DNA of 64,000 nucleotides from Flammeovirga yaeyamensis (GTDB taxonomy: Bacteria > Bacteroidota > Bacteroidia > Cytophagales > Flammeovirgaceae): contig NZ_CP076133.1 in the NCBI RefSeq assembly GCF_018736045.1, forward strand, positions 2,178,544-2,242,543, written 5' to 3'. A program made the translations under genes and the position numbers. Numbering within the stretch: position 1 is the stretch's first letter; the number at the start of each line of letters is the position of its first letter. Below the pieces are notes generated by a model. It saw only the letters and a program-made list of their open reading frames with translations, was not told the origin of the DNA and searched no databases. This document shows positions 25,535 to 34,939 of the stretch, in pieces.

Positions 25535-27688
25535 CTAATCAAATTTTAAAACCCCTCCTTTCATAAGTGCATGATAGCTTACTTCGCGTTTTTTGATTTC
25601 TTCTCCATTTAATGTAATCTTAGAAACACTTTCCCCTTCTTTAACATTCGAAACGATTTCTAACTTTTTATTATCATGAAGATTCACAATTACATGATTA
25701 GTTTGGGGTTTCATCAATGTGAAAGTGGCATTGGCAGAGTTGACAGGATAAAATCCTAGAGTGGTAAAAATATACCATGCACTCATTTGTCCACAATCGT
25801 CATTTCCTGTTATTCCATCAGGAGTATTATGATAAAATTCTTTATAGATCTGATCGACAAGTTGTTCTCCTCTCTCTGCCTTATCTGTATAGGCATACAA
25901 ATAAGCAATATGGTGAGATGGCTCATTCCCATGTGCGTATTGACCAATTAAGGCTTCTTGTCCCAAATGTTTATTATCTCCATGTCCTTCTAAAGTAAAA
26001 AAGGTATCCAAAAGCTTCGTAAATTCATTTTTTCCTCCTAAGAGTTCCAAATATCCATTTACATCATATTGCATGGGAGTCCAAGTGTATTGCCAAGCAT
26101 TAGCTTCTGTGTAATCTCCAGGATTATTCATAGGTGAAGTAGGTTTAAGGGGTTCAAAAGGTGTTCGGAAGTTCCCTTTTATGTCTTTACCTCTCATTAA
26201 ACCTGTTTCTTTATCAAATAGATTTTTATAGTATGAGGCTCGTTTTTTAAACGTTTTTGCTATCTCATCTTCTCCTAAACTTTCTGCCATCAAGCTCACG
26301 CAATAATCATCAAAACCCGATTCTAATGTTCTAGATACTGCTTCATTATCCAATAAATCATATGGGTAATATCCGTATTTATTGTACATCTCCCAATTGG
26401 AATTGATATGACTTTGAGTAGAGGTTTCTACCATTGCTGCTAAGGCTTCTTTAGAATCGAAACCGGTAAAACCTTTATTATAGGCATCAACAATTACCGG
26501 AATAGAGTGATTACCAATCATACAATAATTATCGTGTCCCCAAGCCGTCCAAATTGGTAAAAATCCAGCAGCTTTATGATGAAGTAACATCGTATTGACA
26601 AAGCCATCTACACGTTCGGGTGTAAGAATAGTGTACAACGGATGTGCTGCTCTATAAGTATCCCAAAGTGAAAGTGTAGAGTAATATTCCTTAAAATCTG
26701 ATTGATGAATCTTATCATCAGCTCCTCTATATTGACCATCTACATCACAAATATTTGAGGGCTGAATGAAGAGATGATACATACCAGTATAGAAATTCTC
26801 CATCTGTTTGATATCACCTTCAATTTCTATCAAAGAAAGGTATTTGTTCCATTCTGATTTACTATCTGCCACCACTTGATCAAAGTTCCAATGAGGCAAT
26901 TCTTTCATCATATTTTGTTTTGCACCTTTCTCACTTACTGAGGATAATGCAATTTTAGCTTTTAATAAATGATCTTTTAAATCGAAATGCAGAACTACCT
27001 TTTTTGCTTTTTCTTTGGTTTGTTCATCAATAAAATCAATTGTTTGATATGGTTGATCAAATTCGATGACATAAAAATATTTTTTGTCTACCCAATTGTG
27101 AGTATGAGCGTATCCAGAAATAGTTCTTTTGTTTTCATCAAAACTCACTTCCGCATCCATCACTAAATCCAAACTATCTACAATAAATCGAAGCCCATGT
27201 TGGAGATTTAAAAAGACATTCCCATGATTTGTCTTGTACCTATATTGATGAAAAGCAACTCTATCTGTGGAGGTTAATTCTACCTCAATATCATCATCAA
27301 GTACTACTTTATAATAACCTACTGAGGCGGTTTCTTCTACTTGTTTTGCTTTCCTCTTTAGTTGATTTTCAAAGGGTAGTAACAAAACATCTCCAAATTC
27401 GCTAATACCTGTTCCGCTCATGTGTGTCTGAGAAAAGCCTAATATTGTACTGTCTTTTAATTGATATCCACTGGTGTAATCCCAACCTTGGCTAGTATTG
27501 TCAGGGCTTGGTTGTACCATAGAGAAAGGTCGGGTTGGACCTGGGAAAGTATGTCCCGTTCCGTCCGTACCAATAAATGGATTAACATATTTGGTGTAAT
27601 CTTTTTCTTTGAATTGTTCTTCTTGCTTAGAAGTACAAGAAAACATCATCAGAAGGCTGACTAGAATTAGGTATTTATTCGATATCAT
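25535..27688 (-). CDS. GH92-family alpha-mannosidase lipoprotein
   Basis: A 717-residue product. Lipoprotein signal MISNKYLILVSLLMMFSC, then TSKQEEQ. The family opening YVNPFIGTDGTGHTFPGP and RPFSMVQPSPDN follow at once. Later GH92 landmarks are LSLWDTYRAAHPLYT, GFLPIWTAWGHDNYCMIGNH, the general-acid region HGNEPSHH near 588, and GNDDCGQMSAWYIFTTLGFYPV near 633, which holds the catalytic-base Asp. GH92 enzymes are calcium-dependent exo-alpha-mannosidases that trim N-glycans or mannans by inversion. Linkage preference cannot be read from sequence. Length matches the family. No SusC/D pair or other glycosidase is adjacent, so it looks like a stand-alone gene. Confidence 0.95.
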   Translation of the reverse strand: MISNKYLILVSLLMMFSCTSKQEEQFKEKDYTKYVNPFIGTDGTGHTFPGPTRPFSMVQPSPDNTSQGWDYTSGYQLKDSTILGFSQTHMSGTGISEFGDVLLLPFENQLKRKAKQVEETASVGYYKVVLDDDIEVELTSTDRVAFHQYRYKTNHGNVFLNLQHGLRFIVDSLDLVMDAEVSFDENKRTISGYAHTHNWVDKKYFYVIEFDQPYQTIDFIDEQTKEKAKKVVLHFDLKDHLLKAKIALSSVSEKGAKQNMMKELPHWNFDQVVADSKSEWNKYLSLIEIEGDIKQMENFYTGMYHLFIQPSNICDVDGQYRGADDKIHQSDFKEYYSTLSLWDTYRAAHPLYTILTPERVDGFVNTMLLHHKAAGFLPIWTAWGHDNYCMIGNHSIPVIVDAYNKGFTGFDSKEALAAMVETSTQSHINSNWEMYNKYGYYPYDLLDNEAVSRTLESGFDDYCVSLMAESLGEDEIAKTFKKRASYYKNLFDKETGLMRGKDIKGNFRTPFEPLKPTSPMNNPGDYTEANAWQYTWTPMQYDVNGYLELLGGKNEFTKLLDTFFTLEGHGDNKHLGQEALIGQYAHGNEPSHHIAYLYAYTDKAERGEQLVDQIYKEFYHNTPDGITGNDDCGQMSAWYIFTTLGFYPVNSANATFTLMKPQTNHVIVNLHDNKKLEIVSNVKEGESVSKITLNGEEIKKREVSYHALMKGGVLKFD

Positions 27689-27849
27689 GAGAAACTATTA
27701 TTTATTCATCGAATATACTGATTCTTGTTTTTATAATAAATATCTATCTGATATTGCACAAAAAATTGATCTATGTTAAGAAAAATCGGATTTCGAAACT
27801 GATTCCGGAATGATTGCGTTGAGAAGGGTGAATCAACAATCAAAAAGAA

Positions 27850-28713
27850 ATGAAAAAATTTAATATTCTTACCGGACTACTTTTACTAGGTTTCTTATCA
27901 AGTTTTATTTTGATAAACTCAGATATTCAAAATTCTGTAGACGATTTCACTATTGCAGTAAAAGAAAATACCAAAGACTTTAAACAAATTGTGATCATCG
28001 ACCATTCAAGATTGGCACAAGAACAAGGAGTTAAGATGCCCCCTTCTATTGTAAATATTTTTTCCAATCCAAAAGTGAATAGTCAATTGCTTTCTGAAGA
28101 CATACTTATTGGTTTAGATTTACCCTATCGAGTAATAGTTTACGCTGAACCGGAGGCGAATCGTCCAACTGTTGCCTATGCCGATAAAAGCTATTTACAA
28201 AAAAGATATTCAATTGATCATCATGCATTAAATACTTTAGAGCATGATTATAAAAAAGCCATTAAACATTTACCAAAAGAAGATATTTCTAAAGTAAATA
28301 CAGAAGGTCTGACCAAGCATTATGGTATCATAGATATTACATCTGATTACAACTATGAAGAAACCATTGCCCGATTAAAAAAGGCTATACTTTCACAAGG
28401 TGATACCCGTTGGTTTTCTGATATTGATTACAAGAAAGAAGCAGAGGAATATGGCGTAGCACTACCAAAAAGTGGTTTGTTATTGTTTGGTGGTCCCGCA
28501 CCGGGAGGTAAGGCAATGAACAAGTTTCCCAAATTAGGATTGGATGCTTTTTGCCAAAAAATATTGGTCTATGAAGCAGAAGATCAAAAAATACATATTG
28601 CATTTAATGATATAGAGGCTTTTGCCAAATTACATTATGGCACATCTGCCATGCCTCATCAAGTGATAAATAAAAGATTAACTACCACTTTTACGAAAGC
28701 AATTTCTAAATAA
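27850..28713 (+). CDS. secreted protein with two DUF302 domains
   Basis: A 287-residue product. A signal or anchor segment lies at residues 4-23 (FNILTGLLLLGFLSSFILIN). Two DUF302-like copies are recognisable: IVIIDHSRLAQEQGVKMPPSIVNIFSNP...LDLPYRVIVYAE at about 45-105, and WFSDIDYKKEAEEYGVALPKSGLLLFGGP...LGLDAFCQKILVYEAEDQ at about 185-260. The duplicated layout is typical of the family, whose biochemical role is unknown. It is divergent from GH92 and has its own bidirectional terminator. Confidence 0.85.
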   Translation: MKKFNILTGLLLLGFLSSFILINSDIQNSVDDFTIAVKENTKDFKQIVIIDHSRLAQEQGVKMPPSIVNIFSNPKVNSQLLSEDILIGLDLPYRVIVYAEPEANRPTVAYADKSYLQKRYSIDHHALNTLEHDYKKAIKHLPKEDISKVNTEGLTKHYGIIDITSDYNYEETIARLKKAILSQGDTRWFSDIDYKKEAEEYGVALPKSGLLLFGGPAPGGKAMNKFPKLGLDAFCQKILVYEAEDQKIHIAFNDIEAFAKLHYGTSAMPHQVINKRLTTTFTKAISK

Positions 28714-28715
28714 AC

Positions 28716-28751
28716 AAAAAGGTTGTCTCATACTCATGGGACAACCTTTTT
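28716..28751. terminator. bidirectional Rho-independent terminator
   Basis: A perfect 12-bp stem (AAAAAGGTTGTC at 28716-28727, GACAACCTTTTT at 28740-28751). With an A run on one side and a T run on the other, it serves both the DUF302 gene and the convergent gene at 28760. Confidence 0.92.
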
Positions 28752-28759
28752 CTAAGTCA

Positions 28760-29182
28760 TTATAATTCTGTAATGACAGGAATAGATTCTTGCCAAAATT
28801 CGCTGTATTGCATTGATCTTGTAAGAAGTATTTTACCAGAATCCTTGTAATAACTCACGTGTAATAGAATCTTATCATTAACCATAAAGTCAAGATTCGT
28901 TACATGAGAAGTAATGTGGAAACTTTTAACTTCTACTTTTTCTACGCCAGAGTTTAGGTATAAAACCAATTCTCCATTATCTGGATTATACAAATAATCG
29001 ACATCGTTTTCCTGATTCACCTTTAAATATTCATTCAATAGTTCAATAGCAGCTTTACCTTCTGCTACAGATCCATTCAATTTACTTAAAGCATCGTGTG
29101 TCAGTTTTTGTCCCTCTCCTGTATGAGCATAGATTGTTGAAAACAAACAAATAAAAGCAAGGGTTAGAATAAAGTTTTTCAT
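28760..29182 (-). CDS. small secreted protein of unknown function
   Basis: A 140-residue product. A signal peptide is clear (MKNFILTLAFICLFSTIYA, then HTGEG). The mature part has an N-terminal helix (LTHDALSKLNGSVAEGKAAIELLNEYL) and then a run of beta strands (GELVLYLNSGVEKVEVKSFHI; KILLHVSYYKDSGKILLTRS). No cysteines, metal sites or known motif are visible. It is convergent with the DUF302 gene and shares its terminator. No function is proposed. Confidence 0.75.
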   Translation of the reverse strand: MKNFILTLAFICLFSTIYAHTGEGQKLTHDALSKLNGSVAEGKAAIELLNEYLKVNQENDVDYLYNPDNGELVLYLNSGVEKVEVKSFHITSHVTNLDFMVNDKILLHVSYYKDSGKILLTRSMQYSEFWQESIPVITEL

Positions 29183-29393
29183 TTTAATAAGGGTAAAAGT
29201 TCGCTTAATAGTGAAATTTTAAACATTGTATTTCATTTTAAAAATTGAACTAATTTTCAAAAAGAGAAAAAATGTTAATTACCGAAGATTGAGATAATAT
29301 GTACTACAGCAACTCTACTTGGGTAAGTAACAAAAATAGATCATGAAGAGTTAGAAGAGAAATGAATAACGTGAAATTAATAAATATTCACAT

Positions 29394-30908
29394 TTATACG
29401 GATAGTTCTACCTTATCCATTGCGTACCAATGAATATGTTTCTTCATAAAATTATTGATGTTGTTATAAAAAACATCTCTTAAAACAGTCTCTAAAGTTT
29501 TATCTTTTGGTATAAAAATATTTTCTTCATTTCTAAATCTTAAGTGATTAAATTCTTTAAATAATAATTCTTCAAATTCAGGGAAGTATTTTACTGTTGG
29601 ACAACAATCAATTGGATCGATAATTCCGTCAAAATCGGAACCTATACAAACACATGACCATGCTTTTTCATCACCCATTTTATGCACAGTGTACAATAGA
29701 TTATCTAAAAACATAGCAGCATGGATTCGTCCCAACCTATCTTTGTCATAAAAATCATCCCATTTCGACTTCCCATATTGTTCTTTGAGATGATCTCTAA
29801 CTGCACGATAATATTCATCGTTGGCAGCTCCAAGTATTCTTTGATCCAAAGAAACACCAAACAAACCTTCAGATTCCATGATGATCTTTAATTCTTCATC
29901 ACAGAAATTAATTGCCCAAGGATTAAATCGTTGATATTTCTTTTTCTTACCTTCTCTTTTCACATTCTTGACTTTTGCTGCAGCAGCAAAGTCAGGCATA
30001 CCACTTACTCCACAATGTGATGCCAAGATGGGTGCTTTAAAGCTTCCATCAGAATTACGAATATGTTTTTCATAAAACTCTTTTCTTGCATCGACATGCG
30101 TATGTTTTAAATCAATTAAGATTCTATGTTCTTTTGGTTGATTTAAACATTGATCTAAAACAGCTAATCCAATGTCATTAAAAGTAAAATCTGGTGCATC
30201 CAATTCACGTTTTACTGGTATTGGAATAAGTTTTGTAACCCCAGGTAGTGGCAAAGCCCAAGATTGTTTTACCATTCTGTTGTTTGCAAAATGACAAAGC
30301 GTTAGAGAGAAAATTGGAAGATTTCTTTCGAATTGTAGGAAACGTAAATTCTTTAGTACTTCCTGCTTAAGTTTCTCTCCTTCTGTATTGTATGGCAAAT
30401 CAGTTAATGCGTGTGCTCCTTCAATACTTAATACAATTTTTGTGATCTCTTCATTATCAAAATCTTCCCTATCGACTGCAATTTTAGCCTCTAAATCCCC
30501 ATTCTTTTGAATATTTTGTAAGGTCTTTTTTGTATTAATTTCTCCTTCCTCTTGAGTTATCACTGCTAATTCTCTATTCAATATAGTAAAAGCATTGACC
30601 CCGTTTTTTGACCATTTTTTTAAGCGGTCCACTTCAAATCCGAAAAATATTTTCGCGATTAATCTATTTTTCCAAGATTTGGTAGCTACAATCTCCACAG
30701 GATGAAGTGCAACTACGGCAATCTTGACATTGTTCTCTACTAAAGAAGTTAGATCTGATTGATCATATTGATCCGAAGCAGCTCTTTCAGGCTTATGAAT
30801 TTCAGGATTATAAACGATTCTATCCCAAATATTCATTCTACCTTCTAACCCCTTATCGACTAAATGTTTTAGTGCTAAATGTATATGTAAGTCAGCGTAT
30901 TTTCTCAT
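29394..30908 (-). CDS. M19 membrane-dipeptidase-like amidohydrolase
   Basis: A 504-residue product without a signal peptide. The amidohydrolase pattern is visible: metal site YADLHIHLALKH at the N-terminus, a conserved Glu in IVLSIEGAHALTD near 165, LIDLKHTHVDARKEF near 265, ILASHCGVSGM near 290, and IGSDFDGI near 425. These follow renal dipeptidase (peptidase M19) order and suggest a binuclear zinc hydrolase acting on dipeptides or a related amide. It is longer than classic M19 enzymes (about 320-400) because of insertions at 85-130 and 305-330. Its start is only 10 bases after the stop of the 7TM-SpoIIE gene, so the two are one operon. Confidence 0.85.
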   Translation of the reverse strand: MRKYADLHIHLALKHLVDKGLEGRMNIWDRIVYNPEIHKPERAASDQYDQSDLTSLVENNVKIAVVALHPVEIVATKSWKNRLIAKIFFGFEVDRLKKWSKNGVNAFTILNRELAVITQEEGEINTKKTLQNIQKNGDLEAKIAVDREDFDNEEITKIVLSIEGAHALTDLPYNTEGEKLKQEVLKNLRFLQFERNLPIFSLTLCHFANNRMVKQSWALPLPGVTKLIPIPVKRELDAPDFTFNDIGLAVLDQCLNQPKEHRILIDLKHTHVDARKEFYEKHIRNSDGSFKAPILASHCGVSGMPDFAAAAKVKNVKREGKKKKYQRFNPWAINFCDEELKIIMESEGLFGVSLDQRILGAANDEYYRAVRDHLKEQYGKSKWDDFYDKDRLGRIHAAMFLDNLLYTVHKMGDEKAWSCVCIGSDFDGIIDPIDCCPTVKYFPEFEELLFKEFNHLRFRNEENIFIPKDKTLETVLRDVFYNNINNFMKKHIHWYAMDKVELSV

Positions 30909-30918
30909 TTAAATTAGG

Positions 30919-32982
30919 TTACGGCAAGAAACCAATTAAAAGTTGATCGTCAATTTGATGTTGTTCTCCTTGCCAGTTTTTAAGCTCTTTTTCTAAAATT
31001 GTTTTTTGATTAGTCAAACGATGATGGGCACTCATTTTTATAACATTCTGTAATCTCTTTCTTGTAAATTTCTTGTCGTTCGGTCCTCCAAATTGATCTT
31101 GAATACCATCAGACATGATATAGAAACTCTTGATGTCATCAGTTATTTCGACTTCGTGAGTGATGAATGGATCTCCTTTTTTACGAATACCAAACTCACC
31201 TCCGATCGCTCTTTTATTTCCTGGAATCACATCAATTATTCCATTATCTCTAGCAATATATAGTGGGTTTTTAGCCCCAGCATAATGTAGTTTAACGCCT
31301 CCATCTGCCCACATGCAAATACTCATGTCCATCCCCTCACGGCTTTTCGATGATTCTTGATTTAAGATAGTTTCCACTTCTTTGTTCATTGCTTCAAGAA
31401 TATCGGCAGGATCTGAAAGGTATTTTAGAGTAATTACCTCTCTTATTATATTAACAGCCATCATAGAAACAAAAGCACCTGGAACACCATGTCCTGTACA
31501 ATCTATAGCAGCAATAAAGTTCATTCCTTTAAAATGAGTAAACCAATAAATATCACCAGAAACAACATCCTTTGGATTGTATATCACAAAATGATCTTTT
31601 ACATGTTTGTTGATATCGTCAGCAGTTGGCAACATCGAATTTTGAATTCTTTTGGCATAAGAAATAGAAGCATTCAGGTCTGAGTTTTTCTTTTTGATGA
31701 TACTGTGCTGTTCATAAACTTGCTCGATCATCGTGTTCAACTCTTCATTGGAAGACTTCAGCTCCTCTGTTCTTTCGTTTACTTTAAATTCTAATATCTT
31801 ATTCTGATCTAACAAAAGATTTTCTTTATCTTTCTTTAAATCATTGATTTTCTGACCCACAGCAAAAGATAAAGTCAACATTTCTAGTGTGGATCCAATT
31901 TGCCAAGCATAATCAGTTAATAGAGTATATTCGAAGATGTTGGCACCACATAATACAAAGTAAACGGATGCTGTCATATAAAATCCCCAAGCCAATAAGA
32001 ATAGCTTAGCTGACTTCATTCCCTTACTCATCAATTGAATACTAGTATAAGTAAACGTAATGATACAAAGTAATCCTGATGTCTGATTCATCAGTGAACT
32101 TACCAGGTTGAAGCCTAAAAGAACACTAATTATACTGCCTCCCCAAAGGGCAAATAGAAAGTAAAAGACTTTATTAAAAATCGGGAAAGACGATTTTATT
32201 TTCAAGAAGTTATAGGCAAAAAGTACCGAGAAGAAGCCCCCTATTGCAGGCCAGATTGGTCCTCTATCAGCTATAAATTTCAGTTCTCCCCAAAGGTGGG
32301 CATCATGCCCTTGGAAGTGGGCTACCATTAAACCTGTAGCTAACACATATAACACATAATACAGGTAGTTTTTATCTCTTGCTGTTAAATAGATAATGAG
32401 GTTATACAACATCATAATGATGATAATACCATAGTATATACCATCTGCAATAGATGTTCTGTAAATGTATTCCAAGTAGTTTGATGAGGTCCCTACATAC
32501 GTCCAAAATTGTAAATAAGTGGCATCAATCTTTAAATAGAAATATCTATTCGGATTAAAATTATCTGGAATATTAAAGTATATATTCGGAATTTGATACT
32601 CTAATGATGAAAAGGACTTTTTGTATCCTGCTTCTTTTGTATCAAAATCGATTTTACCTACTGGAATATACAATTCAGCATTTTCGATTAATGCTGTTTT
32701 AAGATGTAATACTTGATTTTGTCTAAAATCTTCTAGTTTAAACCTACACCAAATGGTCGCTTTGTTATTTCCGAAGTTTAGAACATCATCTGTATGGTTA
32801 TGAAATTTGGTTAATTCTATACTTGATATATCCACTTCATGCTTTTCATCCACATAATAATCGACATCAACACTAATATTAGTTGGGCTATTCGCATTTT
32901 TGGCTGATACAGAGCCACAAAAAATAGATAAAAGAAGAAGTATGTAGTTAATCTTTAAGAACATTCTGTTGCTTTTATTCAA
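30919..32982 (-). CDS. 7TM-DISM receptor with SpoIIE-type phosphatase output
   Basis: A 687-residue product. A signal peptide covers about residues 8-27 (FLKINYILLLLSIFCGSVSA). The Met at 7 is an alternative start. A periplasmic 7TMR-DISMED2 sensor (about 35-180) binds small ligands or carbohydrates in relatives. Seven membrane helices span about 185-385, a coiled-coil linker about 390-430, and a PP2C-like SpoIIE domain about 455-687, with metal-binding DCTGHGVPGAFVSMM, SDGIQDQFGG and IDDQLLIGF. The product should dephosphorylate a Ser/Thr-phosphorylated partner, often an anti-anti-sigma factor, in response to an envelope signal. It is the first gene of an operon with the M19-like gene. No partner STAS gene is adjacent. 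Confidence 0.92.
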   Translation of the reverse strand: MNKSNRMFLKINYILLLLSIFCGSVSAKNANSPTNISVDVDYYVDEKHEVDISSIELTKFHNHTDDVLNFGNNKATIWCRFKLEDFRQNQVLHLKTALIENAELYIPVGKIDFDTKEAGYKKSFSSLEYQIPNIYFNIPDNFNPNRYFYLKIDATYLQFWTYVGTSSNYLEYIYRTSIADGIYYGIIIIMMLYNLIIYLTARDKNYLYYVLYVLATGLMVAHFQGHDAHLWGELKFIADRGPIWPAIGGFFSVLFAYNFLKIKSSFPIFNKVFYFLFALWGGSIISVLLGFNLVSSLMNQTSGLLCIITFTYTSIQLMSKGMKSAKLFLLAWGFYMTASVYFVLCGANIFEYTLLTDYAWQIGSTLEMLTLSFAVGQKINDLKKDKENLLLDQNKILEFKVNERTEELKSSNEELNTMIEQVYEQHSIIKKKNSDLNASISYAKRIQNSMLPTADDINKHVKDHFVIYNPKDVVSGDIYWFTHFKGMNFIAAIDCTGHGVPGAFVSMMAVNIIREVITLKYLSDPADILEAMNKEVETILNQESSKSREGMDMSICMWADGGVKLHYAGAKNPLYIARDNGIIDVIPGNKRAIGGEFGIRKKGDPFITHEVEITDDIKSFYIMSDGIQDQFGGPNDKKFTRKRLQNVIKMSAHHRLTNQKTILEKELKNWQGEQHQIDDQLLIGFLP

Positions 32983-33128
32983 TACTGGTTCAGTAAAAAA
33001 ATCTGAAACCTATTAAAAAAATAATAGTTTATCTCTCGAAAGATAACAATATAAGAGTGGATAAAAAAATTATCAATTTAAAGTTTAATACGAAATAAAT
33101 AGATTTTTTAAAATACTCTTATTTGACA

Positions 33129-33165
33129 CAAAAAAAGGCCATTTTATTTGATCTAAAATAGCCTT
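33129..33165 (-). terminator. Rho-independent terminator for the 52-residue ORF
   Basis: Inverted repeat AAGGCCATTTTA (33135-33146) and TAAAATAGCCTT (33154-33165), one mismatch. The A run on the left gives the U tract on the minus strand. It lies 4 bases from the stop of the small gene. Confidence 0.8.
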
Positions 33166-33169
33166 AATT

Positions 33170-33328
33170 TTATTTTCTAGAGATTGAAATCTCCTTTTGT
33201 AAATCTTGTTTCTTTTCGCCTTGTTCGTTTTTTTGATTCAACAATGGCATTAATAAAAGTGGAATTAATAGCAACCCCAGAATACTGAATATGATGGTTC
33301 CGAACAAACCATTATTTAATTGTCTCAT
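33170..33328 (-). CDS. small single-pass membrane protein, 52 aa
   Basis: ATG at 33328, stop TAA at 33170. The product begins MRQLNNGLFGTIIFSILGLL, then LIPLLLMPLL, and ends with a highly charged tail (NQKNEQGEKKQDLQKE). There is one long hydrophobic helix at about residues 8-30. A terminator directly after the stop and clear space on both sides support a real gene. It lies between the SpoIIE receptor and the PP2C gene, all on the minus strand, but no link to them can be shown. Function unknown. Confidence 0.7.
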   Translation of the reverse strand: MRQLNNGLFGTIIFSILGLLLIPLLLMPLLNQKNEQGEKKQDLQKEISISRK

Positions 33329-33533
33329 TTTGTTAGTTAGATTATTGACCGATATTTAGTAATAAAAGAGAAATTTATTCCATTGATTAGGTTTAACTCT
33401 TTCGTTTTCATTGGCAATATGTCTAACAAGCAAAAAATAGAATATCAATCAATATCACTTGATTACCATGATATTTATCAGTGATTTTAAATGGGCTACA
33501 TCAATCTTTTCGTTGGGTTATGAAATTTGTAAA

Positions 33534-34232
33534 TTATACACTAATTAGCTCCTCTTTTTTAGTAAATTTAAAAAAGCTGACATCATCAGAAAATTCTAAT
33601 AAATTTAAACGGTCTTGCCAATTTTCTTCTTTTAAAATTTCAGTTATTTCTTCCTCTTTGGAGATACACTTCAATAAACCATCAGTCGCTATACCAAAAG
33701 ACTCTTTAAAATAAGTTTCCTGAATGATCACTTGATCCTTGACCCAATCTTTATAGGAATCTCCCAAGTGATAGCATATAAAATTGGGATAATTATTCTG
33801 ATCGAATTCTTCAATTTTATTATCTGTGATAATACAACCATCCCCTGCCATTAAATACCATATTTGTTTTGTACGTGTATTAATTAAAGCTACGATAAGA
33901 GTAGAAGCCAACTCTGAATAAGACAAATCTAAATGCTGTTGTACATTTTGTAATTGCACAAAAAATGAACGAGTTATATGCATTCCTAAACTAAACAGAC
34001 TATATGATTTCAATAATTCTTCTCCATGTATATCGGTCTGATCAGGAAGATTTTTAGCAATCTTCTTTAGTAGTTTAGAAAATAGTGCAGAAGCGAAATG
34101 ACTTTCCTCTCCTGTCGAACATCCATCCATCACGGCAATTAATGAGATGTTCTGTGATAATGAAGTAGTAAACATCGCATCTTCGTTATGATGCTCATGA
34201 TTTACACTTCTTTTATAAAATTTTTCTATCAT
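33534..34232 (-). CDS. PP2C-family Ser/Thr phosphatase
   Basis: A 232-residue cytosolic product. PP2C motifs are in order: HHNEDAMF near 14-21, LIAVMDGCSTGEESHFAS near 30-48 (DG metal site), TLIVALIN, YLMAGDGCIITD near 125-136, FGIATDGLL near 180 and DDVSFFKF near 219. The Asp residues of the two-metal centre are present. The protein is a compact form without extra domains. It is transcribed divergently, 106 bases from the ECF sigma and Ser/Thr kinase genes, so the natural reading is the opposing phosphatase for that kinase. Confidence 0.9.
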   Translation of the reverse strand: MIEKFYKRSVNHEHHNEDAMFTTSLSQNISLIAVMDGCSTGEESHFASALFSKLLKKIAKNLPDQTDIHGEELLKSYSLFSLGMHITRSFFVQLQNVQQHLDLSYSELASTLIVALINTRTKQIWYLMAGDGCIITDNKIEEFDQNNYPNFICYHLGDSYKDWVKDQVIIQETYFKESFGIATDGLLKCISKEEEITEILKEENWQDRLNLLEFSDDVSFFKFTKKEELISV

Positions 34233-34338
34233 CTTTTTTCTTTAATAGGGTTTTTATTGATCGATTCCCCTATTAAGGGTGTATAATTCTTTGGGTAATA
34301 ATTTGAAATCATTTAGATTTAAACTAAACTTCATCAAA

Positions 34339-34896
34339 ATGGATAAGAAAGAAATATCTCAGTTACTGAATCAAATTGAATTTTCTCAGGCTAAGGAAAA
34401 GCTATATCCCTTAGTATATGATAACCTCCATGAAATTGCGGAGAAGCTTTTTCGTAGAGAGAGAAGTGATCATACCTTACAACCTACGCTTTTGGTTAAT
34501 GAAGCCTATATGAATCTGGTTGATCAAGATCAAATCAATTGGCAAGGCAGAACACATTTCTTTGCTGTGGGTGCACAAGCTATTCGTCGTATTTTGGTAC
34601 ATCATGCAAGAACGAAAAATGCTCAAAAAAGAGGGGGCGGCGTACATAATTTAGAACTAGAAGAAGGTATTGCTTTCACTCCTGAAAAAGAAGGGATGGT
34701 TTTAGATATCCATGAGGGTTTGGAACATTTGGAAAAAGTACACCCTAGACAGGCACAAGTTGTAGAACTGAAGTTTTTTGGTGGGTTAAAAATGCAGGAA
34801 ATTGCCGATGAATTAGGTGTTTCCATCAAAACCATTGAGGTGGATTGGAAAGTAGCCAAAGCTTGGCTGAAGAAGTTTATGAAGACCGAACAATAA
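34339..34896 (+). CDS. ECF sigma factor (Sigma70_ECF, kinase-linked type)
   Basis: 186 residues from the ATG at 34339. The frame is open 20 codons further, but the upstream residues do not fit the family. Region 2 is LYPLVYDNLHEIAEKLFRRER...HTLQPTLLVNEAYMNLVDQ, with WQGRTHFFAVGAQAIRRILVHHART. Region 4 is HPRQAQVVELKFFGGLKMQEIADELGVSIKTIEVDWKVAKAWL. The DHTLQPTLLVNEAY block is typical of the Pfam Sigma70_ECF group that is found next to Ser/Thr kinases in Planctomycetes, Acidobacteria and Bacteroidota. The kinase gene follows after 43 bases. No anti-sigma factor is visible, so phosphorylation is a likely control, as inferred from the pairing. Confidence 0.92.
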   Translation: MDKKEISQLLNQIEFSQAKEKLYPLVYDNLHEIAEKLFRRERSDHTLQPTLLVNEAYMNLVDQDQINWQGRTHFFAVGAQAIRRILVHHARTKNAQKRGGGVHNLELEEGIAFTPEKEGMVLDIHEGLEHLEKVHPRQAQVVELKFFGGLKMQEIADELGVSIKTIEVDWKVAKAWLKKFMKTEQ

Positions 34897-34939
34897 ACTT
34901 TCCGGTACTAATTAATACTATTATACAACAGACGTTAGA

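Noticed and set aside
29331..29361. Promoter TATTTTTG for the 28760-29182 gene
   Set aside because: The -7 box matches, but nothing like TTTG lies 19 bases upstream of it.
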